NCBI GenBank assembly: GCA_937944975.1
Contig: CALEBF010000014.1
Location: 248,001-312,000, forward strand
DNA: 64,000 nucleotides
Reading direction: 5' to 3'
Source: an uncultured Mycoplasmatota bacterium
GTDB taxonomy: Bacteria; Bacillota_I; Bacilli_A; RF39; UBA660
The notes under the pieces are model-generated. The model made no database searches, was not told the DNA's origin, and saw only the letters and a list, made by a program, of their open reading frames with translations. Below, in pieces: positions 18,215 through 26,552 of this stretch. Both the position numbers and the translations under genes were made by a program. Position 1 is the first letter of the stretch; every line of letters starts with the position of its first letter.

Positions 18215-19363
18215 ATGTTGGGTAGACGCAACAAAGAAAAAGAAGTGGACTATAAAAGTTTAAATGAAGTCATAGGTCTTTCCAAAAACATTTTAAAGAT
18301 TGCTTATATTTTGATTGCAATTATTGGTATTTATGCGATTACCATGATTTTTAAAGAATGGAATGTCAAGTCATTTTTATTTACGATTCTAGGAGTTGTA
18401 TCTCCGTTATTTGTAGGGCTTTTGATTGCTTGGTTGTTTCATCCGTTTGTCAGCTTTTTACAGCAAAAAGGAATTCATAGAGGACTTGGAGCGTTTATTA
18501 CCTATGTATTATTTTTAGGAGCTCTTGCGATCGTCATTGGTGCAATTATTCCAATTTTATCGCAACAAATTAACGATTTTGTCAATATGTTACCAAGTAT
18601 ATTTGATAATATTAAAGGATGGTTAGATGGTGTTTTTGATCAGTTAGATCATATCGAAAACTTTGATGCGATGGCTATGAAAAAAGATATCTTTTCACAG
18701 ATCAATGAATTTGGAATCGGTCTAACGAAAGATCTTCCAAATATAACGATCGATGTTGTGCAATCTATTTTTTCTGGTATTGGCGTTTTTGTCATCGGAT
18801 TGATTATTGGTTTTTACTTGCTCGTAAGTTTCGATGGGGTTCACGATATGTTGATGGTATTTATCCCATCTAAAATTCAATCAGATACGAAGGAATTATT
18901 ATCACGCATGAATGAATCTATGAGAAACTTTGTGCAAGGTGCTCTTTTGGATTGTACTTTTATCTTTATCATTACGACGTTCTTTTTATGGATCGTCGGA
19001 TTAAAAGGTTTTGTATTGTTTGGATTGTTCTGTGGAATCACCAATATCATTCCATATGCGGGACCATATATAGGCGGGGCACCAGCAGTCATCGTTGGAT
19101 TCTCCCAGAGTCCTACGATTGGACTTTTGACTTTGCTTGTCATCGTCGTCATTCAATTCTTGGAGGGAAATTTTTTACAGCCTTTGATCATGAGTCGTAC
19201 GACAAAATTACATCCAGTTACGATCATGTTGGGACTTTTGATTTTTGGTCATTTTTGGGGAATTGTCGGAATGGTTGTTTCAACGCCGATTATTTCAGCG
19301 GTGAAATCATTTTTTCAATTTTTCGACGATAAATATAATATATTAAATAGTGAGGAAGAGTAA
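18215..19363 (+). CDS. AI-2E family transporter
   Basis: A 382-residue polytopic membrane protein of the AI-2E/PerM family (formerly UPF0118). It has about eight hydrophobic helices, a large extracytoplasmic/amphipathic region between the third and fourth, and the family blocks PYAGPYIGGAPA and GNFLQPLIMSRTTKLHPVTIMLGLLIFGHFWGIVGM (read in parts). Members have been linked to autoinducer-2 export or Na+/H+ antiport; which applies is unknown. The start at ATG 18215 is preferred over GTG 18206 because GAGGTG lies just upstream. TATAAT near 18183 may be its -10. Confidence 0.85.
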   Translation: MLGRRNKEKEVDYKSLNEVIGLSKNILKIAYILIAIIGIYAITMIFKEWNVKSFLFTILGVVSPLFVGLLIAWLFHPFVSFLQQKGIHRGLGAFITYVLFLGALAIVIGAIIPILSQQINDFVNMLPSIFDNIKGWLDGVFDQLDHIENFDAMAMKKDIFSQINEFGIGLTKDLPNITIDVVQSIFSGIGVFVIGLIIGFYLLVSFDGVHDMLMVFIPSKIQSDTKELLSRMNESMRNFVQGALLDCTFIFIITTFFLWIVGLKGFVLFGLFCGITNIIPYAGPYIGGAPAVIVGFSQSPTIGLLTLLVIVVIQFLEGNFLQPLIMSRTTKLHPVTIMLGLLIFGHFWGIVGMVVSTPIISAVKSFFQFFDDKYNILNSEEE

Positions 19364-19364
19364 T

Positions 19365-19934
19365 ATGCTAGAAGCAAAACAACATACACCACGGATCTTT
19401 ATTATTTGTGGTTCAGCACGACAAGGAAAGGATACACTAGGTTCTTATATTCGGGAGTACTACGAATCTCAGTATGGAAAAAAAGCGACGGTTTTACAAT
19501 ATAGTTACTATATTAAGGATTATGCCAAACAGTTAACTGGTTGGGATGGAAGGGATGAAACGAAACCACGCACTGTATTGCAACAGTTAGGAACCGATGT
19601 GATTCGCAAAGAGATCGATTCTAATTTCTTTGCTCATCGCATGGTAGAAGATATTCAAGTATTTTCTTTCTATTATGATGTCTTAACGATTACAGATGGC
19701 CGTTTTGCCGATGAAGTTACATATGTAAAAGATCGTTTTCCAAATGCTTATGTGATTCATATCGTTCGACCAAACTATGACGATGGTTTAACGGAAGAAC
19801 AGAAACATCATGCTACAGAGCAAGGCCTTGTAAACTTTGATGGCTACGATGCTACGATCATAAATGATGGAACATTGGAAGAATTGAGAGAAAAAGCAAT
19901 GAAATTAGTAGAAGAGGTGGAACATGAAGATTAA
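19365..19934 (+). CDS. Putative deoxynucleoside monophosphate kinase (P-loop)
   Basis: A 189-residue P-loop protein: FIICGSARQGKDTLGSYI is a Walker A of the kind found in phage-like dNMP kinases, followed by the lid/substrate region RTVLQQLGTDVIRKEIDSNFF and TDGRFADEVTY. The start ATG 19365 is taken because GAGGAAGAG precedes it and it follows the upstream stop at once. It overlaps alaS by 11 bases, so the two are translationally coupled. The true phosphoryl acceptor is not established; AAA-like or adenylate-kinase-like activity are alternatives. Confidence 0.65.
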   Translation: MLEAKQHTPRIFIICGSARQGKDTLGSYIREYYESQYGKKATVLQYSYYIKDYAKQLTGWDGRDETKPRTVLQQLGTDVIRKEIDSNFFAHRMVEDIQVFSFYYDVLTITDGRFADEVTYVKDRFPNAYVIHIVRPNYDDGLTEEQKHHATEQGLVNFDGYDATIINDGTLEELREKAMKLVEEVEHED

Positions 19935-21690
19935 GGATTTATATATAGATTTTTTCTTGTCAAAGGGACATAAGAAATTAAATAGTGCACCAATCATTCC
20001 TGAGAATGACCCAACGTGCTTATTTAATACAGCAGGGATGCAACCATTGGTACCATATTTAATGGGACAACCTCATCCACTTGGGACAAGACTTACAAAT
20101 TTTCAAAAGTGTTTTCGTCTAACTGATTTAGATGCAATCGGAGATACGACGCATCATACGTTTTTCGAAATGCTAGGAAATTGGTCGTTGGGGGATTATT
20201 TCAAAAAAGAATCTATTTCATGGAGTTTTGAATTTTTAACGACGAAGTTAAATATTCCTGTAGAAAAATTAGCGGTTACGGTATTTAAAGGAAATGATGT
20301 TGTTCCTGCAGACGAAGAAAGCGCAAATATTTGGATGAGTTTAGGTATTCCAAAGGAAAGAATTGCGTTTCTTGGAGTAGAAGATAACTGGTGGAGTCTC
20401 GGTGGCGGAGTAGGTCCATGTGGACCAGATACAGAGATTTTCTATTGGCGTAGTGAAGAGGAAGCTCCTGTCGTTTTCGATCCAAAAGATGAACGTTGGG
20501 TAGAAATTTGGAATAATGTCTTCACACAATACAATGGGAATGAAGACGGTACAGTGACTCCACTTACGAAGAAGAATGTAGATACAGGAATGGGAGTAGA
20601 GCGTATTACAGCGGTATTAGAAGGTGTCGACGATAACTATAAAACATCAATTTTTAAAGATGCGATTGCAAAAATTGAAGAGGTAGCTCACGCATCTTAC
20701 GAAGATGAAACGAAAACAAGAGCGATGCGTATTATCGCAGATCACATTCGCGCGATTGTTATTATCGCTGGAGATGATGCTGGAATTAAACCTTCAAATA
20801 CAGATCAAGGGTATATTTTAAGACGTTTGATTCGTCGGACAATTCGTTATGCAAAGCAGTTAGACATCGATATTAACAGCGATTGGGATATAGAAATCGC
20901 AAATATTTTTATCAATCAATATCAAGAATACTATCCTGAATTAGAACGTAATCAAGATGTCATTCGTAACGTACTTTCAACAGAAAAGAAAAAGTTTAAC
21001 CGTACGTTAGAAAAGGGACTTAGAGAATTTGAAAAAATCACGTCAAAGTTATCTGAAACTAAGATTGATGCAGTAAATGCATTTCATTTGTATGATACAT
21101 ATGGATTTCCAATTGAACTAACAGAAGAATTAGCTCAGGAGAAAAATCTAACGGTAGATATTGAAGGTTTCTATCAAAAATTCAAAGAACATCAAGAAAA
21201 ATCGCGTATGGGATCAGCTCAAAAATTTAAGGGTGGTCTTTCTGGAGATAGTGAGATGGATATTAAATACCATACTGCTACTCACTTGTTAAATGCAGCA
21301 TTAAAAAGAGTATTAGGAGATCATGTACATCAAAAGGGAAGTAATATTACACCAGAAAGAATGCGTTTCGATTTTTCGCATGACAGTAAACTTACTCCAG
21401 AACAAAAAGAAGCAGTGGAAAATTTAGTTAATGAATGGATTCAGGAAGCGATTCCAGTGACTCATTTTGAAACGACAAAACAAGAAGCTATCGATATGCA
21501 TGCGGAAGCACAATTTATCGAAAAATACGGAGATACTGTTACAGTCTATAAAATAGGAGATGTCTCATTAGAAATTTGTGGTGGCCCACACGTGGAAAAT
21601 ACAAAAGAACTTGGACATTTCAAAATTAAAAAAGAGGAAGCAAGCAGTGCGGGAGTTAGAAGAATTAAAGCAATTTTAACAGAAGAGTAA
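19924..21690 (+). CDS. alaS: Alanyl-tRNA synthetase, short form without C-Ala domain
   Basis: Charges tRNA-Ala. Only 588 residues, against about 870 for typical bacterial AlaRS. The class II catalytic core is complete (FNTAGMQPLVPYL, THHTFFEMLGNWSLGDYF, GGGVGPCGPDTEI, GMGVERI) and the editing domain retains its zinc set, H450xxxH454 and C552xxxH556. The protein stops right after the editing domain, so the C-terminal oligomerisation/C-Ala module is missing with no sign of a frameshift in the downstream DNA. As in Bacillus, it precedes ireB-ruvX-yrzB-mltG. It is preceded by and overlaps the dNMP kinase gene. Confidence 0.93.
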   Translation: MKIKDLYIDFFLSKGHKKLNSAPIIPENDPTCLFNTAGMQPLVPYLMGQPHPLGTRLTNFQKCFRLTDLDAIGDTTHHTFFEMLGNWSLGDYFKKESISWSFEFLTTKLNIPVEKLAVTVFKGNDVVPADEESANIWMSLGIPKERIAFLGVEDNWWSLGGGVGPCGPDTEIFYWRSEEEAPVVFDPKDERWVEIWNNVFTQYNGNEDGTVTPLTKKNVDTGMGVERITAVLEGVDDNYKTSIFKDAIAKIEEVAHASYEDETKTRAMRIIADHIRAIVIIAGDDAGIKPSNTDQGYILRRLIRRTIRYAKQLDIDINSDWDIEIANIFINQYQEYYPELERNQDVIRNVLSTEKKKFNRTLEKGLREFEKITSKLSETKIDAVNAFHLYDTYGFPIELTEELAQEKNLTVDIEGFYQKFKEHQEKSRMGSAQKFKGGLSGDSEMDIKYHTATHLLNAALKRVLGDHVHQKGSNITPERMRFDFSHDSKLTPEQKEAVENLVNEWIQEAIPVTHFETTKQEAIDMHAEAQFIEKYGDTVTVYKIGDVSLEICGGPHVENTKELGHFKIKKEEASSAGVRRIKAILTEE

Positions 21691-21693
21691 ATA

Positions 21694-21723
21694 AAAAATA
21701 TGCAGATTATTGCATATTTTTTT
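21694..21723 (+). terminator. Bidirectional terminator between alaS and the minus-strand gene
   Basis: AAAAATATGCA and TGCATATTTTT flank a six-base loop. The T-rich arm serves the plus strand and the A-rich arm serves the convergent gene. Confidence 0.85.
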
Positions 21724-22306
21724 GATGTCCTTTTTCCTTTTTTAAAATTTCGGATTGGAAGAATGATGTGCATGATTCTCTTATGAACTCGTCTTCTTCT
21801 TCTCTTGTTAAAACTTCATTTGCAATACATCGCCAAAGTGCAGTATTAAATGCGGTATGGTAATGATGAATATACTGTGTCACGGGCATTTCTTTAGGAC
21901 TATTTACAGTAACTGGTCCTGCTTGAACATTGAAGGATAAAATTTCCATAGTTTTGTGATCAATCGCAATTTGGTCGCAAGATAAAGATTGCTTGGACCT
22001 ATCACCTAATGGAAAGTGATATTGACTACGTATTTTTGATTGAGTATATTGTGGCAATATATTGTAAAAAATATGTAGTTTTGTTTTACTTTCTATTCTT
22101 TTTTGCTCGATCCATTCATAACGCATTCTAGATTCAGGCGTTAGTTCATTGATATTAACAAAAAGTGTATTGTCATTTGCATCGAATGGAGTTGCTTTTT
22201 GAAATGATGTTTGCGCATAAAAAATTTGTATTGCTTCTTCATATTTTTTTAAGTTATGAGTAAGTCTTTGTTTTTCTTCTGCAAGAAAAATATGAATCGT
22301 ATTCAT
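21707..22306 (-). CDS. Hypothetical protein
   Basis: A 199-residue protein of no recognised family, soluble and mixed alpha/beta, with an N-terminal helix rich in Glu/Lys and a middle segment beginning ILSFNVQAGPVTVNS. The start MNTIHIF (22306) is preferred over the ATG 18 bases upstream because AGAAGGAAT lies directly before it. It is the only minus-strand gene within the alaS-greA block and interrupts the otherwise conserved alaS-ireB adjacency. Confidence 0.6.
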   Translation of the reverse strand: MNTIHIFLAEEKQRLTHNLKKYEEAIQIFYAQTSFQKATPFDANDNTLFVNINELTPESRMRYEWIEQKRIESKTKLHIFYNILPQYTQSKIRSQYHFPLGDRSKQSLSCDQIAIDHKTMEILSFNVQAGPVTVNSPKEMPVTQYIHHYHTAFNTALWRCIANEVLTREEEDEFIRESCTSFFQSEILKKEKGHQKNMQ

Positions 22307-22435
22307 AGATTCCTTCTTTCGCATTTTATTATAACATAAAAGAACCGGTTATTATTCTATTTTTTGTGGGGAAATGATTGTAAAAAAAAAAGAAACATGT
22401 TAAAATGTAGTTGTATTCATAAAGTAGGTGATGGT

Positions 22436-22678
22436 ATGGACCAAACGAAAGTATTTGGAACAAATGAGTTAAAAGACGCGATGATCGAAGAGACACTAAA
22501 AGATGTGTACGAAATTTTGGAGGATACAGGATACAATGCCATCAACCAGATGGTTGGTTATTTGATGAGTGGCGATCCTGGATTTATTACGAGCAACAAA
22601 GAAGCTCGTAGCCGTATTACAAAATATGACCGCTCTAAAATCTTAGAATACTTGGTACGAAAAACATTGCAAAAATAA
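22436..22678 (+). CDS. ireB: IreB-family regulatory phosphoprotein
   Basis: An 80-residue member of the IreB/UPF0297 (DUF965) family: DQTKVFG at the N-terminus, a cluster of TLKDVYEILEDTGYNAINQMVGYLMSGDP-type residues, and the C-terminal ARSRITKYDRSKILEYLVR (read in parts). In Enterococcus, IreB is a substrate of the Ser/Thr kinase IreK and affects cell-wall stress responses. The ATG at 22436 is chosen over the in-frame one at 22364 because of GTAGGTGATGG. The stop overlaps the ruvX start (TAATG). Confidence 0.92.
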   Translation: MDQTKVFGTNELKDAMIEETLKDVYEILEDTGYNAINQMVGYLMSGDPGFITSNKEARSRITKYDRSKILEYLVRKTLQK

Positions 22679-23106
22679 TGCGATATTTAGGACTAGACTT
22701 AGGAACACGAACATTAGGATTAGCGTTATCGGATGCGACAGGAACGATTGCCTCTCCTTTGAAGACGATTCGTTTTGAAGAAGGAGATTACGATAGCTTA
22801 CTACCACAGTTAAAGGATATTGTGATAGAGTATCAAGTTGAAAAATTAGTGTTAGGATTGCCAAAAAATATGAATAATAGTATTGGAGAGCGTGCGGAGA
22901 CGACGCTTGCCTTTCAAAAAAAATTAGAGGATTATTTAGGAAAAAAGGTCGTAATGCAAGATGAACGACTGTCGACAGTAGAAGCGACAAATTATATGCT
23001 TGCTGCAGATATTTCTAGAAAGAAAAGGAAGAAGAAAGTCGATAGTTTAGCTGCAAATATTATCTTGCAGACATATTTAGATAAAGAGAAAGGGATGAAT
23101 TTATGA
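22678..23106 (+). CDS. ruvX: Putative pre-16S rRNA nuclease / Holliday junction resolvase (YqgF)
   Basis: A 142-residue RNase H-fold nuclease. The acidic active site is visible in GLDLGTRTLGLA, the Glu/Asp of DERLSTVEA, and VDSLAANIIL, along with the family signature VLGLPKNMNNSIG. YqgF proteins process the 5' end of pre-16S rRNA and were earlier proposed to resolve Holliday junctions. It is coupled to ireB (one-base overlap) and yrzB (ATGA overlap), as in Bacillus. Confidence 0.93.
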   Translation: MRYLGLDLGTRTLGLALSDATGTIASPLKTIRFEEGDYDSLLPQLKDIVIEYQVEKLVLGLPKNMNNSIGERAETTLAFQKKLEDYLGKKVVMQDERLSTVEATNYMLAADISRKKRKKKVDSLAANIILQTYLDKEKGMNL

Positions 23107-23411
23107 ACGATCAAAGAATGACTTTTACAGTAACTGACGATGCAGGAAAAGAGGTAGAATGCGAAGTACTATTTACATTTGAATCTGACGAGACGAAGAA
23201 AAATTATATGGTATATACTGATAATACGACAGACGAACAAGGAAATACAAAAGTGTATGCTTCTATTTATGAACCAAATCAAGAATCAACAGTTTTACAA
23301 CCAATCGAAACAGAGAAAGAGTGGAAAATTATTGAAACGATCTTGAGTGAATTACAAGCAGAAGCAAGAGAACAAGTTGCGGCTGAAGGAGGAAACAACG
23401 AGCAAGCATAA
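23103..23411 (+). CDS. yrzB: DUF1292 protein (YrzB family)
   Basis: A 102-residue acidic protein with the DUF1292 pattern: MTFTVTDDAGKEVECEVLFTF, then KNYMVYTD and VYASIYEPN. Function is unknown in all members. The start overlaps the ruvX stop in an ATGA. The order ireB-ruvX-yrzB is the classic trio. A short GAGC/GCTC hairpin with T5 spans the stop and may lower read-through into mltG. Confidence 0.9.
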   Translation: MNDQRMTFTVTDDAGKEVECEVLFTFESDETKKNYMVYTDNTTDEQGNTKVYASIYEPNQESTVLQPIETEKEWKIIETILSELQAEAREQVAAEGGNNEQA

Positions 23412-23431
23412 GCTCGCTTTTTGTTGATAAA

Positions 23432-24523
23432 ATGAAGAAAAAAAGGAAGTTAAATAAAAATGGAAAGTTTGCACTTGCAATTTTAATTCTCCTAGTTATT
23501 ATCGGGAGTGGTGTTTTATTTTTTCGCTATATGACATCGGGAACGGGAAGTATGAACGAAACGGTGACGATTACAGTTGCCAAAGGAGATAATTACAGTT
23601 CTCTAGCAAGTGAGCTAAAAAAGCAAAATTTAATTCGTTCAGAGATGTTTTATAAATTATTCCTAAAGTTCAAGAATCCAAGTGGGTTAAAAGAAGGAAA
23701 TTATACCTTAAATAAGGCAATGAATCTAGATCAAATTATTACTTCTCTATCAGGGGATGAATTATACGAGTCAAATGTCGTTCGTATTACATTTAAAGAG
23801 GGAAAAAATATGCGCTGGTATGCCAAACAGATTGCAGAATCGACTAATCATACGGAACAAGAATTGTATGCATTATTAAAAGATGATGGATATTTAACAG
23901 AGTTAATATCAAAATATTGGTTCTTAACGGATGAGATCAAAAATAAAGAAATTTATTATTCTTTAGAGGGATATTTATATCCAGATACTTACGAATTTGC
24001 AAACAAGGACGTTCCACTCAAAGATCTATTAGAAAAAATATTAGATAATACGGCTCGTAAATTAGAACCTTATCGAACACAACTTGAGAATAGTCCATAT
24101 ACGATTCATCAACTATTGACACTATCTTCGATTATCGAATTAGAAGCAGCTCATAGTGATGATCGCGCTGGGGTGGCCGGAGTGTTTTACAATCGATTAG
24201 AAGGCGGTTGGGCACTAGGAAGCGATGTTACGACATATTATGCAGTTCAGGTCGATTTAAATGAAAGAGATTTATATCAATCAGAATTGGATGACTATAA
24301 TGCGTATAATACACGTTCTAGTAAAATGGCTGGAAAGTTACCGGTTGGTCCGATTTGTAATCCATCTATCGTTGCTATTGAAGCAACGCTCAATCCAAAG
24401 ACGCATAATTATTTGTATTTCGTAGCAGATAAAAATAAAAAGACATACTTTTCTACAACTGCGAAAGAACATGATAAGATAATTCAAAAATTGAAGGCGC
24501 AAGGATTATGGTACACTTATTAG
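23432..24523 (+). CDS. mltG: Endolytic murein transglycosylase MltG
   Basis: A 363-residue single-pass membrane protein (helix about 13-31) with a LysM-like subdomain (TITVAKGDNYSSLASEL) and the YceG catalytic domain. LEGYLYPDTYEF, the catalytic-Glu block SSIIELEAAHSDDR, GVFYNRLEGGWALGSDVTTYY and GKLPVGPICNPS are all present. MltG cuts nascent glycan strands and acts with the elongation machinery. It lies 20 bases after yrzB and overlaps the methyltransferase gene by 16 bases. Confidence 0.94.
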   Translation: MKKKRKLNKNGKFALAILILLVIIGSGVLFFRYMTSGTGSMNETVTITVAKGDNYSSLASELKKQNLIRSEMFYKLFLKFKNPSGLKEGNYTLNKAMNLDQIITSLSGDELYESNVVRITFKEGKNMRWYAKQIAESTNHTEQELYALLKDDGYLTELISKYWFLTDEIKNKEIYYSLEGYLYPDTYEFANKDVPLKDLLEKILDNTARKLEPYRTQLENSPYTIHQLLTLSSIIELEAAHSDDRAGVAGVFYNRLEGGWALGSDVTTYYAVQVDLNERDLYQSELDDYNAYNTRSSKMAGKLPVGPICNPSIVAIEATLNPKTHNYLYFVADKNKKTYFSTTAKEHDKIIQKLKAQGLWYTY

Positions 24524-25092
24524 AAGAGATAGAAGCATATGCGAATGAAAATCATATTCCAATTATGCTTCCCGATGGAATTGCTTTCTTGACTGACTAC
24601 ATAAAAAAGAATGAGGTAACTAAGATTCTAGAGATCGGAACAGCGATCGGATATTCAGCAATTAAGATGGCTCTAGTTGATCCTAGAATCCATGTTGTCA
24701 GTATTGAAAGGGATCCAGAACGTTATCGTATGGCAGTAGAAAATGCGCATAAGGCTCATTTAGAGCAGCGGATTGAGTTAATTCATAAAGATGCTTTTGA
24801 CGTCGTATTAGAAGATACATTTGACCTTATTTTTATCGATGCTGCGAAAGCACAATATATTAAATTTTTCGAACAGTATAAACAATATTTGGAAAAAGAT
24901 GGAGTGATCGTTTCAGATAATTTAAACTTTCATGGGTATACACATCAAAAAGAGAGAATTGAGAGCAAAAACTTAAGACAATTAGTTCAGAAGTTAAATA
25001 AATATATTACATTTTTACATGAAAATAAAGAGTTCCATACAGACTTTTACGAAGTAGGGGATGGAATTGGAATTAGTAGAAGAATATCTTAA
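24508..25092 (+). CDS. SAM-dependent O-methyltransferase (YrrM-like, possible TrmR)
   Basis: A 194-residue class I methyltransferase of the catechol-OMT-like family: the SAM-binding EIGTAIGYSAIKMA (about residue 41), VSIERDPERY, and LIFIDAAKAQYIKFFEQY with VSDNLNF. In B. subtilis the gene at this locus (yrrM) encodes TrmR, which methylates the 5-hydroxyuridine made by TrhP at tRNA position 34. The trhP homologues follow at 26553 and 27424, so the same role is likely here, but only by context. The start overlaps the end of mltG. Confidence 0.85.
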   Translation: MVHLLEEIEAYANENHIPIMLPDGIAFLTDYIKKNEVTKILEIGTAIGYSAIKMALVDPRIHVVSIERDPERYRMAVENAHKAHLEQRIELIHKDAFDVVLEDTFDLIFIDAAKAQYIKFFEQYKQYLEKDGVIVSDNLNFHGYTHQKERIESKNLRQLVQKLNKYITFLHENKEFHTDFYEVGDGIGISRRIS

Positions 25093-25147
25093 TATTCTTC
25101 TTTTTTCTTTTTTAAATGTGGTATTTTATGTGAAACACTTGAAAAAC

Positions 25148-25177
25148 TTGACATAGAAGGATACAAAATGCTATCAT
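25148..25177 (+). promoter_or_regulatory. Promoter of the transglycosylase gene
   Basis: TTGACA at 25148-25153 and TATCAT at 25172-25177 with an 18-base spacer, upstream of AAAGGAGGAG. Confidence 0.55.
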
Positions 25178-25210
25178 AATCTAATTTGCGTGTAAAGGAG
25201 GAGAAGAGGA

Positions 25211-26440
25211 ATGAAAACAAAAGATAAAGCAAGATTATTAGCGTTTTTGTCATTTGTGTACACAACTCCAATTGCTCTTTATACGATAAGTGATCAAGTA
25301 GAAGTTGTGTATGCGATAGAAAATCAAGAGCCGAAAGAGAAAAAGCCGATAGCAAAGGAGCAAGAACATAAATCGTTGGATGCTTACCTTGACAGGGTAG
25401 CAACATTTTATCAAATGGATGTGGAAACTGTTCAAAATGTCGTTGCTTCAAAGATTGAAGCAATTTTGAGTTATGGAGATGTCGAGAAGGGAATTATCGC
25501 AGTTATAGAACCAGTGGCTCCTAAGAAGACTTTAAAGACGGAATATAATGAGGGAGAGATCAAAGTTGGATCTCGCTATGATGAAAACGCGATGAATGAG
25601 TTTAAAAAGACGGAAGCAGGCATGATCATGACAGAGACGACGCAGCGTTTTGGGATCGATCCGGAACTATTGATCGCCCTTTGTAAGCAAGAAAGCGGTT
25701 TAGACCACGAAGGACATCTTCCATCAAACCCAAATTATACGGGAAGTGGTTATGGGATTACGCAACAAGAATATACAAAATTTCAAAATGGAGAACATGT
25801 GATTACTGGAAATACTTATACAGAGGAAGGGATTGTTCCAGAATCGATCACTGTCAGTGAAGCAACAGCAGAAGATCTAGGGGGAAATATTACTATGGGG
25901 ACAATCTATCTCCAACATTCCCTAAAGCATTATCATTACAATCTATTTATGGCATTGCAAGGATATAATTATGGCACGGGTATGATGGATATGGCGATAG
26001 AATGTTATGCTGCTGAGCTAGGGGTTACGAAAGAACAAGTTATGGAAAATTATAATGATTTGGGTTGGATGAAATATGTAGAGGATATCCACTATTATCC
26101 ACAGAAGTATGTTCCAGGATGGCAACAAGCTACATATGGTGATCATCATTATGCCTCACATGTTCTATCTTATATCGGAAAAAGTACAATTTACATTAAG
26201 ACGGAAAATGGACTTCTTTTATATAATTTAGGAAATATGGAGACAGTATTCGAGTCGAACACATCAGTTCCAATGGTAAGTAATGTTCAAAATGTAGGAG
26301 TAATTACATTGGATTTCCCGGATCATTCCAATGAAACAAGAGAAAATATCGAACGAGATGTTGTAAGCATTCGAATTGAACAAGTGATAGAAGAAAAAGT
26401 GGATGAATTCACAAAAGTATTTACTTTAACAGGGGAGTAA
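25211..26440 (+). CDS. Secreted lytic transglycosylase (lysozyme-like SLT domain)
   Basis: A 409-residue exported protein. The N-terminus has Lys/Arg followed by a hydrophobic run (about 9-27), compatible with a signal peptide or anchor. The lysozyme-like domain (about 135-270) contains FGIDPELLIALCKQESGLD with the presumed catalytic Glu, GSGYGITQ, and MALQGYNYG, the pattern of CwlT/goose-type-like transglycosylases. The C-terminal 110 residues are a separate beta-rich part. AAAGGAGGAG precedes the ATG. It is inserted between yrrM and the U32 genes, where Bacillus has none, and has its own promoter. Confidence 0.75.
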   Translation: MKTKDKARLLAFLSFVYTTPIALYTISDQVEVVYAIENQEPKEKKPIAKEQEHKSLDAYLDRVATFYQMDVETVQNVVASKIEAILSYGDVEKGIIAVIEPVAPKKTLKTEYNEGEIKVGSRYDENAMNEFKKTEAGMIMTETTQRFGIDPELLIALCKQESGLDHEGHLPSNPNYTGSGYGITQQEYTKFQNGEHVITGNTYTEEGIVPESITVSEATAEDLGGNITMGTIYLQHSLKHYHYNLFMALQGYNYGTGMMDMAIECYAAELGVTKEQVMENYNDLGWMKYVEDIHYYPQKYVPGWQQATYGDHHYASHVLSYIGKSTIYIKTENGLLLYNLGNMETVFESNTSVPMVSNVQNVGVITLDFPDHSNETRENIERDVVSIRIEQVIEEKVDEFTKVFTLTGE

Positions 26441-26489
26441 ATGCTTTTTTCTATATGATGTGGTACAATGATGAAAATGTAAAAAAGCA

Positions 26490-26518
26490 TTGACGAACGT
26501 GTGTTCGTTTGGTAGAAT
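26490..26518 (+). promoter_or_regulatory. Promoter of the trhP genes with embedded SOS box
   Basis: TTGACG at 26490-26495 and TAGAAT at 26513-26518 with a 17-base spacer. The LexA-type palindrome at 26494-26507 overlaps the -35 and fills most of the spacer. Confidence 0.75.
26494..26507. promoter_or_regulatory. LexA/DinR-type operator (SOS box)
   Basis: CGAACGTGTGTTCG matches the Gram-positive SOS consensus CGAACRNRYGTTYG at every position and is a perfect palindrome in its CGAAC/GTTCG arms. Binding would occlude the trhP promoter. A second, slightly degenerate box precedes recA at 57569. Confidence 0.7.
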
Positions 26519-26552
26519 GATGTTGATAAATATCTAAGAGAGGATGTGGAAT

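Noticed and set aside
21707..22324. Whether the isolated minus-strand gene is a toxin or mobile gene
   Set aside because: No family signature, no repeats and no base-composition shift were seen; kept only as hypothetical.
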